DNA of 51,231 nucleotides from Chloroflexi bacterium OLB15. Its GTDB lineage: Bacteria; Chloroflexota; Anaerolineae; Aggregatilineales; Phototrophicaceae. Below the pieces are notes generated by a model. The model ran no database searches. It was given only the letters and a program-made list of their open reading frames with translations, and was not told the DNA's origin. The DNA is taken from the NCBI GenBank assembly GCA_001567085.1, contig LMZS01000101.1, forward strand, positions 1 to 51,231, written 5' to 3'. Positions 29,821-39,072 of the stretch are shown here, one piece after another (the first letter of the stretch is position 1; each line of letters begins with the position of its first letter). The translations under genes were made by a program, and so were the position numbers.

Positions 29821-30707
29821 TGCTTTCAACTGTCCCGCCGTCTGGCTTTCTCAATATTGATAAACCGGTCGGTATCACCAGCCATGATGTGGTCGCTCGC
29901 TGCCGCAAAATTCTAGGCACCAGGAAGATCGGTCACGCCGGAACGCTTGATCCTCAGGCTTCCGGCGTATTGATTCTATGCGTCGGCAGCGCTACCCGCC
30001 TCAGCGAATACGCAATGGCTTCAACCAAGCGTTATCGCGCCACCGTCCATCTGGGGCGCGAAACTACAACCTACGATACCGAAGGTGAAATCATCGCTGA
30101 GAATGCGATCAATCACCTTGATTTACCCTCTATTCAAGCTGCTTTGCAACCGTTATCCGGCGAAATCGCGCAGCGTCCGCCAGCCTTCAGCGCCATCAAG
30201 CAGGATGGGAAAAAGCTATATGAATTGGCGCGCGCCGGAAAAATTATTGATCCCGCGCCGCGCCGTGTGATCCTCCATGAAATTCAAGTGCTGGATTGGC
30301 AGCCGCCCTTCCTGACGCTTGACATTACCTGCGGCGCGGGCACTTATATCCGCAGCATCGCCCACGATCTCGGTGCGGCATTGGGCGTAGGCGGCTCACT
30401 TCGAGATTTGCGACGCACCTCAAGCGGCGCGTTTCAAGTCGAAAATGCGATCACGCTGGAAGCGCTGCAAACCGTTGAAAACCCCATGTTATGTATCATT
30501 CCCCCTGCCCTCGCCCTCTCAGACTGGAATCAATATCGCTTGGATCCAGAACAGATCGTGGCGCTGCGACAGGGAAAAACCATCCCTCGAACCTCGTCAG
30601 AGGCAGAAGGCGAATTGGCTTTGGGAATTGATGCGCAAGGGCAAACGATTGCCGTACTTCAGGCTGTATCAGGGAGATGGAAGCCCTATAAGGTGCTTTC
30701 CACTTAG
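29820..30707 (+). CDS. truB: tRNA pseudouridine(55) synthase
   Basis: This 295-residue enzyme makes pseudouridine 55 in the T-loop of tRNAs. Catalytic Asp44 is in GHAGTLDPQASGVL, preceded by LNIDKPVGITSHDVV. The family segments RPPAFSAIKQDGKKLYELAR and DITCGAGTYIRSIAHDLG are present, and a PUA-like C-terminal part follows. The start overlaps the previous stop (TAATG), which fixes it. Length is typical. Confidence 0.95.
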   Translation: MLSTVPPSGFLNIDKPVGITSHDVVARCRKILGTRKIGHAGTLDPQASGVLILCVGSATRLSEYAMASTKRYRATVHLGRETTTYDTEGEIIAENAINHLDLPSIQAALQPLSGEIAQRPPAFSAIKQDGKKLYELARAGKIIDPAPRRVILHEIQVLDWQPPFLTLDITCGAGTYIRSIAHDLGAALGVGGSLRDLRRTSSGAFQVENAITLEALQTVENPMLCIIPPALALSDWNQYRLDPEQIVALRQGKTIPRTSSEAEGELALGIDAQGQTIAVLQAVSGRWKPYKVLST

Positions 30708-30776
30708 GCAGCCTTTCGGTATGCTTAAGGCCAGGTGCCATTGTTATCTTTACCGGCGAATTGCAGAGATTTTTCT

Positions 30777-31703
30777 ATGACCCATATGCGCGACATGACC
30801 AGCGTGCATCTTGAAAAACAATCTATCGTCACCATCGGCGTTTTCGACGGGGTGCATCTCGGCCATCAAGCCCTGATCAAACATCTGGTTGCAGAAGCCC
30901 GCGCAACCAATCGCTATGCTGTCGTGATCACCTTTGATCCGCATCCCGATGTCCTCTTGCGCGGCCTTCAGGGGCGCTATTATCTGAACACGCCGGAAGA
31001 ACGCGCTGAACTCCTTATTTCACTCGGCATTGACTACGTGATCACGCTCACCTTCGATGATGCGCTGCGCCATATTCGTGCTGCCGAATTTGTTAATCAA
31101 CTGCGCGAACACCTGCAAATGACCTCGCTGTGGGTTGGCTCAGATTTTGCAATGGGTTATAAACGCGAAGGCAACGTCGCCTTTTTAGAAGCGCAGGGTG
31201 CTGAAAAGGGTTTCACCGTCCATACACTCGATTTAATCATGGCTGAAAATGCCACTATTTCCAGCACCGGCATTCGCGAAGCCTTGCTCAATGGCGACGT
31301 TACACAGGCCGCCGCGTGGCTGGGCAGAAGCTACAGCGTCACGGGTGAAGTCGTACATGGCTTGAAGCGTGGCCGCGCCATCGGTTTCCCCACCGCCAAC
31401 GTCGAAACCTGGGATGAACTCGTACTGCCTAAAAATGGGATTTATGCTGGCTGGGCGATGTTCGATGATCAGAAATATATGGCCGCCACCAATGTTGGCG
31501 TTCGCCCTCACTTTGACGGCGAAAATATTACGGTAGAGTCCTATCTACTGGATTTTGATGGCGATCTTTACGGAAAACAGCTTACCGTGACCTTTGAAAC
31601 CCATCTGCGTAACGAAATGCGTTTTGAAAGTTTGGAAGGTCTGATCACGCAAATCACCGCCGATGTGCGCGTGACCCGCGAATATCTGATGTTGAAGGCT
31701 TAG
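30777..31703 (+). CDS. ribF: Bifunctional riboflavin kinase/FMN adenylyltransferase
   Basis: This 308-residue enzyme converts riboflavin to FMN and FAD. The N-terminal nucleotidyltransferase motif GVFDGVHLGH is at 21-30, followed by TFDPHPDVLL and the SSTGIREALLNGDV segment. The C-terminal kinase domain has VVHGLKRGRAIGFPTANVE and ends with FESLEGLITQI. The frame is open upstream to a GTG at 30735, but ATG 30777 leaves the usual N-terminus. It is the end of the nusA-infB gene series; no FMN riboswitch was seen upstream. Confidence 0.93.
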   Translation: MTHMRDMTSVHLEKQSIVTIGVFDGVHLGHQALIKHLVAEARATNRYAVVITFDPHPDVLLRGLQGRYYLNTPEERAELLISLGIDYVITLTFDDALRHIRAAEFVNQLREHLQMTSLWVGSDFAMGYKREGNVAFLEAQGAEKGFTVHTLDLIMAENATISSTGIREALLNGDVTQAAAWLGRSYSVTGEVVHGLKRGRAIGFPTANVETWDELVLPKNGIYAGWAMFDDQKYMAATNVGVRPHFDGENITVESYLLDFDGDLYGKQLTVTFETHLRNEMRFESLEGLITQITADVRVTREYLMLKA

Positions 31704-31705
31704 CC

Positions 31706-31900
31706 ATGCAGCGCTACCGCAATCTCTCGCGCAATTCGCGCATCCTTTTCTGGGCGATCATCGCCGCGATGGTGGCGTTTGTACTGTATGCCATTTTCAG
31801 CACCAGCCTCGGGCAAACCGCGCTGCTGGTATGCTGCGGCGGGATTATCCTCATCGTGGTTATTGGGTTGATCAGTGAGCGTGGGATGAGGCGAACCTAA
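31706..31900 (+). CDS. Small two-helix membrane protein
   Basis: This 64-residue protein starts two bases after the ribF stop. A basic N-terminus (MQRYRNLSRNSR) is followed by helices at about 13-33 (ILFWAIIAAMVAFVLYAIF) and 38-56 (LLVCCGGIILIVVIGLI), then a short basic tail. No family was recognised. Close coupling to ribF and a clean hydrophobic pattern favour a real gene. The basic ends suggest both termini are cytoplasmic. Confidence 0.6.
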   Translation: MQRYRNLSRNSRILFWAIIAAMVAFVLYAIFSTSLGQTALLVCCGGIILIVVIGLISERGMRRT

Positions 31901-31955
31901 CAGAAAGCAATAATTTTTGAACTCAAACCCAAATAAATACACTGTAAAAGAATGG

Positions 31956-33176
31956 ATGTTTATGTCAGCCCTTGAAAATAAAACCGCTTCATCCCCTTAC
32001 CACCCGTTCACCGAAGAACATCAGCTTTTTCGTCGTTCCGTGCGCAGTTTTGTCGAGAAAGAGATCAACCCCCACGCTGACGAATGGGAAGCAGCAGGCA
32101 TGTGGCCTGCCCATGCTGTGCTCAAAAAGATGGGGCAGCTAGGTTTTCTCGGCCTCAGCTATGATGAAACCTACGGCGGCGCCAATGCCGATATCTGGTT
32201 CACCGTCGTACTGGCTGAAGAGCTTGGCCGCTGCGACTGCGCTGGCGTGCCGATGGGCATCACCGTTCACACCGATATGTGTACCCCCGCGCTCGCCAAG
32301 TACGGCAGTCATGCGCTTAAAGAGCGTTTTCTAGCGCCCGCGATTCGGGGCGATGTCGTCGGGGCAATCGGCGTCACTGAACCCGGCGCTGGCTCAGACG
32401 TTGCCGGGATCATCACTCGCGCCGAAGCTGATGGCGATGACTATGTGATCAACGGCAGTAAAATGTATATCACCAACGGCGCGCAGGCTGACTGGATTTG
32501 CCTGCTAGCGCGTACTTCGCCGGGTCAGGGCTATCGCGGCATGTCGCTGATCATGGTGCCTACCGATACGCCTGGCTTCATCGTCAGCAAAAAATTAGAC
32601 AAGCTCGGCAATTATTCCAGCGATACCGCCGTCCTCACTTTTGAAAATATGCGCGTGCCGCAAAGCAACCGCATCGGTGAAGAAGGCATGGGCTTTTATA
32701 TGCAAATGGAGCAGTTCCAGCGTGAACGCATGATCGGCGCGCTCACTGCTGTTTCCGGCATGGAAAAAGCCGTTCGCCAGACCATCCAATACTGCCGCGA
32801 GCGCAGCACCTTCGGCCAACCGCTGCTCAATAACCAGTGGATTCAGTTCAGGCTGTGCGAATTGCTCACCGAAATCGAAGCTCTGCGCCAATTGAATTAT
32901 TACTGCGCGGCGCTGATGAGCGAAGATGAAACTTCGCAGGAAGTGACCAAAATCGCCTCCATGTGCAAGTTGAAAGCCGGGCGACTGGCGCGCGAAGTGG
33001 CCGATACCTGCCTACAATTTTACGGCGGCATGGGCTATATGAATGAGACGCCGATCAGCCGCTACTTCCGCGATTCGCGGTTGATTTCCATCGGCGGCGG
33101 CGCTGATGAAATTATGCTCGGCATCATCGCCAAACTCGAAGACATGAACCCACCACGCGCAAAGAGCGGCCAATGA
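31956..33176 (+). CDS. Acyl-CoA dehydrogenase (LiuA/AtuD-like)
   Basis: This FAD enzyme of about 406 residues introduces a 2,3-double bond into an acyl-CoA and passes electrons to ETF. Family segments are GAIGVTEPGAGSDVAGIITR, KMYITNGAQADWICLLAR, RSTFGQPLLNNQWIQFRL and the C-terminal QFYGGMGYMNETPISRYFRD. The MCAD-type base position reads IGGGADEI, without Glu. The Glu of FQRERM aligns by eye with the base of isovaleryl-CoA dehydrogenase, suggesting a branched substrate. ATG 31956 or 31962 are both possible starts; an upstream TTG at 31917 is less likely. It overlaps the AtuA gene by four bases. Confidence 0.88.
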   Translation: MFMSALENKTASSPYHPFTEEHQLFRRSVRSFVEKEINPHADEWEAAGMWPAHAVLKKMGQLGFLGLSYDETYGGANADIWFTVVLAEELGRCDCAGVPMGITVHTDMCTPALAKYGSHALKERFLAPAIRGDVVGAIGVTEPGAGSDVAGIITRAEADGDDYVINGSKMYITNGAQADWICLLARTSPGQGYRGMSLIMVPTDTPGFIVSKKLDKLGNYSSDTAVLTFENMRVPQSNRIGEEGMGFYMQMEQFQRERMIGALTAVSGMEKAVRQTIQYCRERSTFGQPLLNNQWIQFRLCELLTEIEALRQLNYYCAALMSEDETSQEVTKIASMCKLKAGRLAREVADTCLQFYGGMGYMNETPISRYFRDSRLISIGGGADEIMLGIIAKLEDMNPPRAKSGQ

Positions 33177-34534
33177 CCTACCGCATCGGCTCTGCTCAAG
33201 GATTCTATGGCGACGATGTGACCAAAGCCCTGCCCATGATCACCGGCGGGCACGTGGATGTCGTGTGTTTCGAGGCGCTTTCTGAACTCACGCTCGCCAT
33301 TTTGCAGAAAGATCGTCTGGCAAACCCCGCGCGCGGCTACACCTTCGATCTGAGCATCATCGCCCGGCAAATTTTGCCAGAATCCTTCAAACGTAAAATC
33401 CCGTTAATCACCAATGGCGGCGGCCTAAATCCGGTTGCTGCTGCCGAAATGGTGCGTGAAACTGCGGCTAAACTCGGCCTGTCAGGCGTCAAAATCGCCG
33501 CCATCACTGGCGATGATCTGCTCGCCCGTCTGCCTGAATTACAGGCGGCAGGCGAAGCCTTGAGCAACATGGATACTGGCGAGAGGCTGGCAAACGCCAG
33601 CAATCAGCAGTTCGTGACCGCGAACGTCTATCTCGGCGCAGCGCCGATTGCTGAAGCCTTACAAGCAGGCGCTGACATGATCATCACCGGGCGCGTGGCC
33701 GATCCCTGCCTGTATCTCGCCCCGCTGATCGCCCACTACGGCTGGTCATGGGAAGATTGGGACAAACTGGCTTCGGGCATTGTCGCCGGGCATCTCTTGG
33801 AATGTACCGGACAAGTCGTTGGCGGTAACAGCCTTGCCGCGCTGCATGCGCTAGCGCCAACCGACCTGCCCTATCTTGCCTATCCGATAGCGGAAGTTGA
33901 AGCCAGCGGCACGTTTGTGATCACCAAAACGCCCAACACACCGGGACTGGTCAGCCTTGAAACGGTCAAAGAGCAGCTTTTATACGAAGTCCACGATCCC
34001 GCCAACTACCTCACGCCCGATGTCACCGCGAATTTCACCACGCTGCATTTAGAAGCCGCTGGCGAAAATCGCGTGCGCGTCAGCGGGGTGACAGGCAAGC
34101 TGCGTCCCGAAAAGCTAAAAGTGAATATCGCCCGCATGGAAGGCTATATGCGCGAGTTGATCTTCGCCGTTGGCTACCCCGAAGCATGGCTCAAGGTGGA
34201 ATGGCTCAAGGCGATGATCGCCGAAAGCTGGCGCGATCTGCCTATTCAGCGCCTTAGCTACAGCTACTTAGGCATGAACAGCCTGTTCGGTTCGCTCTCA
34301 GAACTGCCAGCAGATCCGCTGGAAGTGGTGGTACGGGTGATGTTCACCGCCAGCGATCAAGACACGCTCAAAACTGCCACCCGTCGGGTGATGTCCAACG
34401 GCCTGAGCTGCCCGCCGGGGATGAGCGTCAGCGGCTCTACCATTGGCAGCGATCCCCGCGCGATCGTCGGCTTGTGGCCGGCGCTGGTCGGGCGCGACAA
34501 GATCACGCCAGAAATCAGTTATTTAACGATTTAA
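33173..34534 (+). CDS. atuA: AtuA family (DUF1446) protein
   Basis: This 453-residue soluble protein belongs to the acyclic terpene utilisation AtuA family. Typical segments are RIGSAQGFYGDD at the start, LITNGGGLNPVAAAEMVRET, GVKIAAITGDDL, ADMIITGRVADPCLYLAPLI, GHLLECTGQVVGGN and DPRAIVGLWPALVGRD at the end. AtuA is required for citronellol/geraniol use in Pseudomonas, but its reaction is not established. The start overlaps the acyl-CoA dehydrogenase stop (ATGA). The roughly 100-residue C-terminal domain found in many AtuA proteins is encoded separately by the next gene. Confidence 0.88.
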   Translation: MTYRIGSAQGFYGDDVTKALPMITGGHVDVVCFEALSELTLAILQKDRLANPARGYTFDLSIIARQILPESFKRKIPLITNGGGLNPVAAAEMVRETAAKLGLSGVKIAAITGDDLLARLPELQAAGEALSNMDTGERLANASNQQFVTANVYLGAAPIAEALQAGADMIITGRVADPCLYLAPLIAHYGWSWEDWDKLASGIVAGHLLECTGQVVGGNSLAALHALAPTDLPYLAYPIAEVEASGTFVITKTPNTPGLVSLETVKEQLLYEVHDPANYLTPDVTANFTTLHLEAAGENRVRVSGVTGKLRPEKLKVNIARMEGYMRELIFAVGYPEAWLKVEWLKAMIAESWRDLPIQRLSYSYLGMNSLFGSLSELPADPLEVVVRVMFTASDQDTLKTATRRVMSNGLSCPPGMSVSGSTIGSDPRAIVGLWPALVGRDKITPEISYLTI

Positions 34535-34545
34535 CAGGGGGCGAA

Positions 34546-34854
34546 ATGCCACGCACACTGTACGATCTCGCTTATGGCCGCGCTGGCGATAAAGGCAACA
34601 TCGCCAATATCAGCGTGATCGCCCGCACGCCAGAAGCCTATCAGGATTTGAAAGCCCATCTAACCGTAGAGCGCGTCAAAGCTCATCTTGGTGATCTCGC
34701 GCCGGGGCGCGTCTTGCGCTACGAGCTGGACAACATCGAAGCGCTTAATTTTGTGCTGTACGACGCGCTGGACGGCGGGGCAACCCGTTCGCTGCGCATT
34801 GACGCGCTTGGCAAAGGGCTGACCGGCGCGCTGCTGTGTATGGAGTGGGATTAA
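34546..34854 (+). CDS. Separate AtuA C-terminal-like (ferredoxin-fold) protein
   Basis: This 102-residue protein starts at the ATG 11 bases after atuA, preceded by AGGGGGCG. It carries the AtuA C-terminal signature YGRAGDKGNIANISVIAR, then a helix (AYQDLKAHLTVERVKAHLGD), NFVLYDALDGG and SLRIDALGKGLTGALL. In many organisms this domain is fused to AtuA; here it is a split partner and probably binds the upstream protein. It is four bases upstream of the hydratase gene. A longer in-frame version from 34474 would overlap atuA and is unlikely. Confidence 0.85.
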   Translation: MPRTLYDLAYGRAGDKGNIANISVIARTPEAYQDLKAHLTVERVKAHLGDLAPGRVLRYELDNIEALNFVLYDALDGGATRSLRIDALGKGLTGALLCMEWD

Positions 34855-34857
34855 GCC

Positions 34858-35640
34858 ATGAATTTTCAAACCGTTTTGCTGCAAGACGCCGCCCCCTTCG
34901 CCGCTATCACCCTTAACCGCCCCGAACGGCGTAACGCCATGAACTTTCAAATGGTGGAAGAGCTGATCGCCGCTTTTGATGCCTTGAAAATACGCGAAGA
35001 TATTCGCGCTGTGGTGATCAGCGGCGCAGGCGATCATTTCTGCGTGGGTGGCGACGTGAACGATCTGCAAGCTGTGCAAAGCATGAGCGAAGCCGAACAA
35101 CAGGAAGCGGTCGCAGGCATTGATATCTTGCTGCGCCGGATCATCGAAGCGCCGCAGGTGGTGATCGCCAAAATTCACGGATCAGCTTTAGGCGGCGGCT
35201 TCGGGCTGGCCTGCGCCTGCGATATCGCCATCGGCGCGGCGGATGCAGCGTTTGGGCTGCCGGAGGCGCGTTTAGGCATCGCCCCGGCAATGATCACGCC
35301 CTATGTAGCACGCCGTGTTGGCTTAAGCCGCGCCGGAGTGATGATGCTCACTGGCGCGCGCTTCGATGGCATATCCGCCCACGAATACGGCGTGATCCAC
35401 GAAGTATGCCCGAAAGAAATACTGGATGAGTGTACTGACGCGATACTCAACGAGATTCGCCAGTGTAGCCCGGCCGCCTTACGCGCCTGCAAGCAGCTTT
35501 TGCAAACAGCAGATCAGGCCTTAGATGAGTCGCTGGCATTCCGGGCGCGCACGCTTAACACGCTGAGGGCTGGCGAAGACGGTCAAGAAGGGATGCAGGC
35601 TTTCATCCAGAAACGCCCGCCTAAATGGGCTTTAGAATAA
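34858..35640 (+). CDS. Enoyl-CoA hydratase/isomerase (LiuC/AtuE-like)
   Basis: This 260-residue crotonase-fold enzyme has the N-terminal RPERRNAMNFQMV, the oxyanion-hole loops AGDHFCVGGDV and HGSALGGGFGLACACDI, and LPEARLGIAPAMITPYVARR, whose Glu in LPE is the usual catalytic position. The APAxITPYV form resembles 3-methylglutaconyl-CoA and isohexenylglutaconyl-CoA hydratases more than general FadB-type hydratases. In this operon it would hydrate the product of the biotin-dependent carboxylase. It begins three bases after the previous stop. Confidence 0.87.
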   Translation: MNFQTVLLQDAAPFAAITLNRPERRNAMNFQMVEELIAAFDALKIREDIRAVVISGAGDHFCVGGDVNDLQAVQSMSEAEQQEAVAGIDILLRRIIEAPQVVIAKIHGSALGGGFGLACACDIAIGAADAAFGLPEARLGIAPAMITPYVARRVGLSRAGVMMLTGARFDGISAHEYGVIHEVCPKEILDECTDAILNEIRQCSPAALRACKQLLQTADQALDESLAFRARTLNTLRAGEDGQEGMQAFIQKRPPKWALE

Positions 35641-35676
35641 AAACAGCGCGCCATTCATCTATAAGGGTAAATCGCT

Positions 35677-37593
35677 TTGATCCGCAAACTGCTCATCGCC
35701 AATCGCGGTGAAATCGCCGCCCGCATTATCCGCACCTGCCGCAGCTTAGGCATCCGAAGCGTCGCGGTATACTCTGACGCCGATGCCCGCGCTGATTACG
35801 TTCTACAAGCAGACGAAGCTGTGCATATCGGCGCCGCGCCAGCCCCGCAAAGCTACCTGAACATTGACGCCATTTTACGCGCCGCCCGGCATACCCATGC
35901 CGACGCCATTCATCCCGGCTACGGCTTCCTCTCTGAACGCGCTCATTTCGCGCAAGCGGTCATTGATGCAGGTTTAACATGGATCGGCCCATCCCCGGAA
36001 GTGATCGCGCTGATGGGGGATAAACGCCGCGCAAAACTGGCGCTGAAAGCCATCCCCTTAGTGCCCGGCTACAACGGCGATGATCAGGAAAACGCGACAT
36101 TTCACGTAGAGGCCGAAGCTATCGGCTATCCGGTCATGGTCAAAGCCGCTGCGGGCGGCGGTGGTCGCGGTATGCGTATCGTCACTTCGGCATCTGCCCT
36201 TGAAGATGCGCTAGAAGGCGCGCGCCATGAAGCATTACAGGCTTTTGGCGATAGCACGCTGCTTCTGGAAAAGTACATTGAGCGCCCGCGCCACATTGAG
36301 GTGCAAATTCTAGGGGATGCCGCCGGTCATGTCGCCGCCTTAGGCGAACGCGAATGCTCCATTCAGCGCCGCCATCAGAAAATTATCGAAGAGACGCCCT
36401 CACCCGCGCTCACCTCAATCCAGCGAGAAGCCATCTGCGCCGCCGCCGTCAGCATTGGCCAGCAAATCGGCTACCTCAACGCCGGAACTGTTGAGTTCAT
36501 CCTCGATCAGGCTGGAAATTTCTATTTTCTGGAGATGAATACCCGCCTGCAAGTAGAGCATCCGGTCACCGAAGCGGCTTTTAATATTGATCTGGTCGAA
36601 TGGCAAATCCGTATCGCTGAAGGCGCGCAGCTGCCAGCGGATGGCTTTCCATCTCAGGCGCAGCGCCACGCCATTGAAGCCCGCCTGTACGCCGAAGACC
36701 CTTCAAGCGGATTTTTGCCATCCACCGGCGCGATTTTACGGGCAAAGCTTGGCGATACTGTGCGTATTGATGCCGGTTTAGGGGATGAAGTTTCTACCTA
36801 TTACGACCCGATGCTGGCAAAGCTGATCGCGTCCGCGCCCACCCGCGCCGAAGCGATTCGCAAACTGGATTATGCGCTCTCACAAATCACCCTGTTGGGC
36901 ATCCGCCATAATGCTGGCTTTTTACGGCGCGTCATCGCCTACTCTGATTTTCAATCCGGCAGCTTTGACACGGGTTTCATTGAGCGCCACGCTGATTTGC
37001 TGCCTGACCCACCGCCGCCGCCTCACATTTGGATTGCCGCCGCCATCGCTAAGTTGAAACTGGATGGCGCGGGGACATTCTGGCGCAATAACCCCTATCG
37101 CCCCATCCGCCAAACCTTCGCCTTCAATGCCCTTGAGCAGAGCGTATCACTAACCCCGCACACGCCCGATCAATTCAGCATCAGCATCGAAGATCAACAT
37201 TTCACCGTTCGCACATTTCCCGATCAGCCCGAATGGTTAGAGATCGACGCTGTTCGGCATCATCTGCCGGTGGCGAATCTAGATGATACGTGGTGGGTGC
37301 AACCGCCAGAAGCGATCTACGCCTTGAATTGGGTTTCCCCTCTGCCAGCAGGCATAAGCCAAAGCAGCAGTCAGGGTTCGCTGCTTTCGCCAATGCCCGG
37401 CCAGATCGTGAAAATTCTCGTCAAAACAGGGCAGCAGGTGAGCAAAGGCGATCTCTTATTAGTCATTGAAGCCATGAAAATGGAACACCGCATCACTGCG
37501 CCGTATGATGGTCAGGTCGCAGCGCTGCACTTTGAAGCCGGGCAACCTGTGCAATCCGGCGTAAAGCTGCTTGACCTAATGCCGTCAGAATGA
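35677..37593 (+). CDS. Biotin carboxylase/biotin carrier subunit (methylcrotonyl- or geranyl-CoA carboxylase-like)
   Basis: This 638-residue alpha subunit starts at TTG. The biotin carboxylase part begins KLLIANRGEIAARIIRTCRS, with HPGYGFLSERAHFAQAV, the ATP loop KAAAGGGGRGMRIV, EMNTRLQVEHPVTE and VPGYNGDDQ, a form seen in methylcrotonyl- and geranyl-CoA carboxylases. The C-terminal carrier domain carries the biotinylated Lys in VIEAMKMEHRITAP. It would carboxylate its own biotin and needs a carboxyltransferase beta subunit to modify an acyl-CoA, but none is encoded in this window. The LiuD/AtuF/AccA-type assignment depends on that partner. Confidence 0.9.
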   Translation: MIRKLLIANRGEIAARIIRTCRSLGIRSVAVYSDADARADYVLQADEAVHIGAAPAPQSYLNIDAILRAARHTHADAIHPGYGFLSERAHFAQAVIDAGLTWIGPSPEVIALMGDKRRAKLALKAIPLVPGYNGDDQENATFHVEAEAIGYPVMVKAAAGGGGRGMRIVTSASALEDALEGARHEALQAFGDSTLLLEKYIERPRHIEVQILGDAAGHVAALGERECSIQRRHQKIIEETPSPALTSIQREAICAAAVSIGQQIGYLNAGTVEFILDQAGNFYFLEMNTRLQVEHPVTEAAFNIDLVEWQIRIAEGAQLPADGFPSQAQRHAIEARLYAEDPSSGFLPSTGAILRAKLGDTVRIDAGLGDEVSTYYDPMLAKLIASAPTRAEAIRKLDYALSQITLLGIRHNAGFLRRVIAYSDFQSGSFDTGFIERHADLLPDPPPPPHIWIAAAIAKLKLDGAGTFWRNNPYRPIRQTFAFNALEQSVSLTPHTPDQFSISIEDQHFTVRTFPDQPEWLEIDAVRHHLPVANLDDTWWVQPPEAIYALNWVSPLPAGISQSSSQGSLLSPMPGQIVKILVKTGQQVSKGDLLLVIEAMKMEHRITAPYDGQVAALHFEAGQPVQSGVKLLDLMPSE

Positions 37594-37697
37594 GCGGCTC
37601 GCAATCTATTTCAGTTACAATACAGATTGAATGGAAACTGGTTTCACTGGATGTATGATCCCGATCATCCCTCTGGTTAAGGATATATAGATTCAAA

Positions 37698-37997
37698 ATG
37701 CCGCTTTACGATTACCGCTGCCAAAAATGCGAAACCGTCTTTGAAGCGCGCCACGCTTTCAGCGAATCTGCGCCGCCCTGCCCCGCCTGTGGAAGCGCTA
37801 ACGTTCAGCGCCTGATCACTTCCGCGCCCGCCCAGATGAAAGGGATGTCAGCCAATGCTGGTTCTAGCCGAAGCGCTTCTAAAGAAGAACTTCGGTCTAA
37901 ATGGTCAGAAGAAACGCCCAAACTGCGCGATCAACTGGTGAGCAAACTTGGCGAGGATACCGTTCGCAAAAACGCGCCTTCGTTGTTCTCTGAATGA
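37698..37997 (+). CDS. FmdB-family zinc-ribbon protein
   Basis: This is a 99-residue protein with the FmdB signature: MPLYDYRCQKCETVFEARH, then PPCPACGSANVQRLIT, two CxxC pairs forming a zinc ribbon, followed by a Ser/Lys-rich helical tail. FmdB proteins are widespread putative regulatory proteins of uncertain role. It is preceded by about 100 bp without a gene and overlaps the amidohydrolase gene by four bases. Confidence 0.85.
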   Translation: MPLYDYRCQKCETVFEARHAFSESAPPCPACGSANVQRLITSAPAQMKGMSANAGSSRSASKEELRSKWSEETPKLRDQLVSKLGEDTVRKNAPSLFSE

Positions 37998-39040
37998 TGT
38001 TCGGCGGCTACACCGTTTTCCCCCCGCTGATCAATGCCCATGATCATCTGGAACTGAACCATTACCCGCGCACCAAATTTCGAGATCGCTACGATAACGC
38101 CCATCAATGGGGTGAAGATGTAAACACGCGCCTCAATCAGCCCCCCTTTTTGGAGCTTCGCGCCTATCCGCTTCAAGATCGGCTGTTCATTGGCGGGCTG
38201 AAAAACCTGCTTTGCGGGGCGCTAATCGTCGCTCATCACAATCCGCCGCATCCACAATTATTCAAACGCGATTACCCTGTTCACGTAATTTCGCGCTACG
38301 GTTGGTCGCATTCGCTCAAATTTGCCGGCACATCCGAAATCCAAACTGCGTATCGCAAAACGCCAACCGCCGCCCCCTGGATCATTCATCTGGCGGAAGG
38401 CACAGATGATATTGCGCAGGCCGAGTATTCGCAGTTGAAGGCGCTAGGCTGTGCCAGCGAAAAGACCGTAATCGTGCATGGAGTCGGACTATCCCCGCAA
38501 GATCAGGCCGATGCAGCACGCCGAATACGTGGGCTGATCTGGTGCCCGACCACCAACGATTATTTGCTTGGGCATACTGCCAGCACGGGGACATGGCTAA
38601 GTAATGGCGGCAGGCTGGCTTTGGGCAGCGATTCGCGGCTTACTGCCGATGGCGACCTATTGGCTGAGATCAACACCGCGTGTAAGCTGCTCCCTCCCGA
38701 TTGTCTGCCGCGACTGAGCGCTTCATTAGATGCCGCCGTAATTTTAGGGATCGCCCCTCCCAACATATCATCAGGGGATTACTTCGTCGCGGCGCAATTT
38801 CCCAAATGCCGTTCAGAAATTGCGCTGATCGTGCGCCGCAACACGCCGCTCATTGGTGAACCTGACCTTTTCAGGAATTTTCCTGATGTGAAAACCGTTC
38901 CAGCGTTACTTGATGGTGTACCCAAAGCCATTAACCTAAAACTTGCGCGCCAGATTGCAGCCTGCTCATTGAAAGAACCCGGCTTAGAGATTGCTGAACT
39001 GCCGCGCTCCCGCCGCGCATGGTTTCCGAAAACACGCTAA
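37994..39040 (+). CDS. Amidohydrolase-superfamily metal-dependent hydrolase
   Basis: This 348-residue protein keeps the metal-site series of the chlorohydrolase/SsnA-like branch: INAHDHLEL (HxH) near residue 18, IVAHHNPPHP, IIHLAEGTDD, TVIVHGVGL and LGSDSRLTADGDLLAE with the catalytic Asp. The N-terminal beta-sandwich half is nearly absent, making it shorter than typical 430-470-residue members; this is seen in trimmed relatives that deaminate or hydrolyse small molecules. The substrate is unknown. The neighbours do not define a pathway. Confidence 0.75.
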   Translation: MMFGGYTVFPPLINAHDHLELNHYPRTKFRDRYDNAHQWGEDVNTRLNQPPFLELRAYPLQDRLFIGGLKNLLCGALIVAHHNPPHPQLFKRDYPVHVISRYGWSHSLKFAGTSEIQTAYRKTPTAAPWIIHLAEGTDDIAQAEYSQLKALGCASEKTVIVHGVGLSPQDQADAARRIRGLIWCPTTNDYLLGHTASTGTWLSNGGRLALGSDSRLTADGDLLAEINTACKLLPPDCLPRLSASLDAAVILGIAPPNISSGDYFVAAQFPKCRSEIALIVRRNTPLIGEPDLFRNFPDVKTVPALLDGVPKAINLKLARQIAACSLKEPGLEIAELPRSRRAWFPKTR

Positions 39041-39072
39041 ACTAAATTTGCATAGACGAAGGTTTCCGCCGA

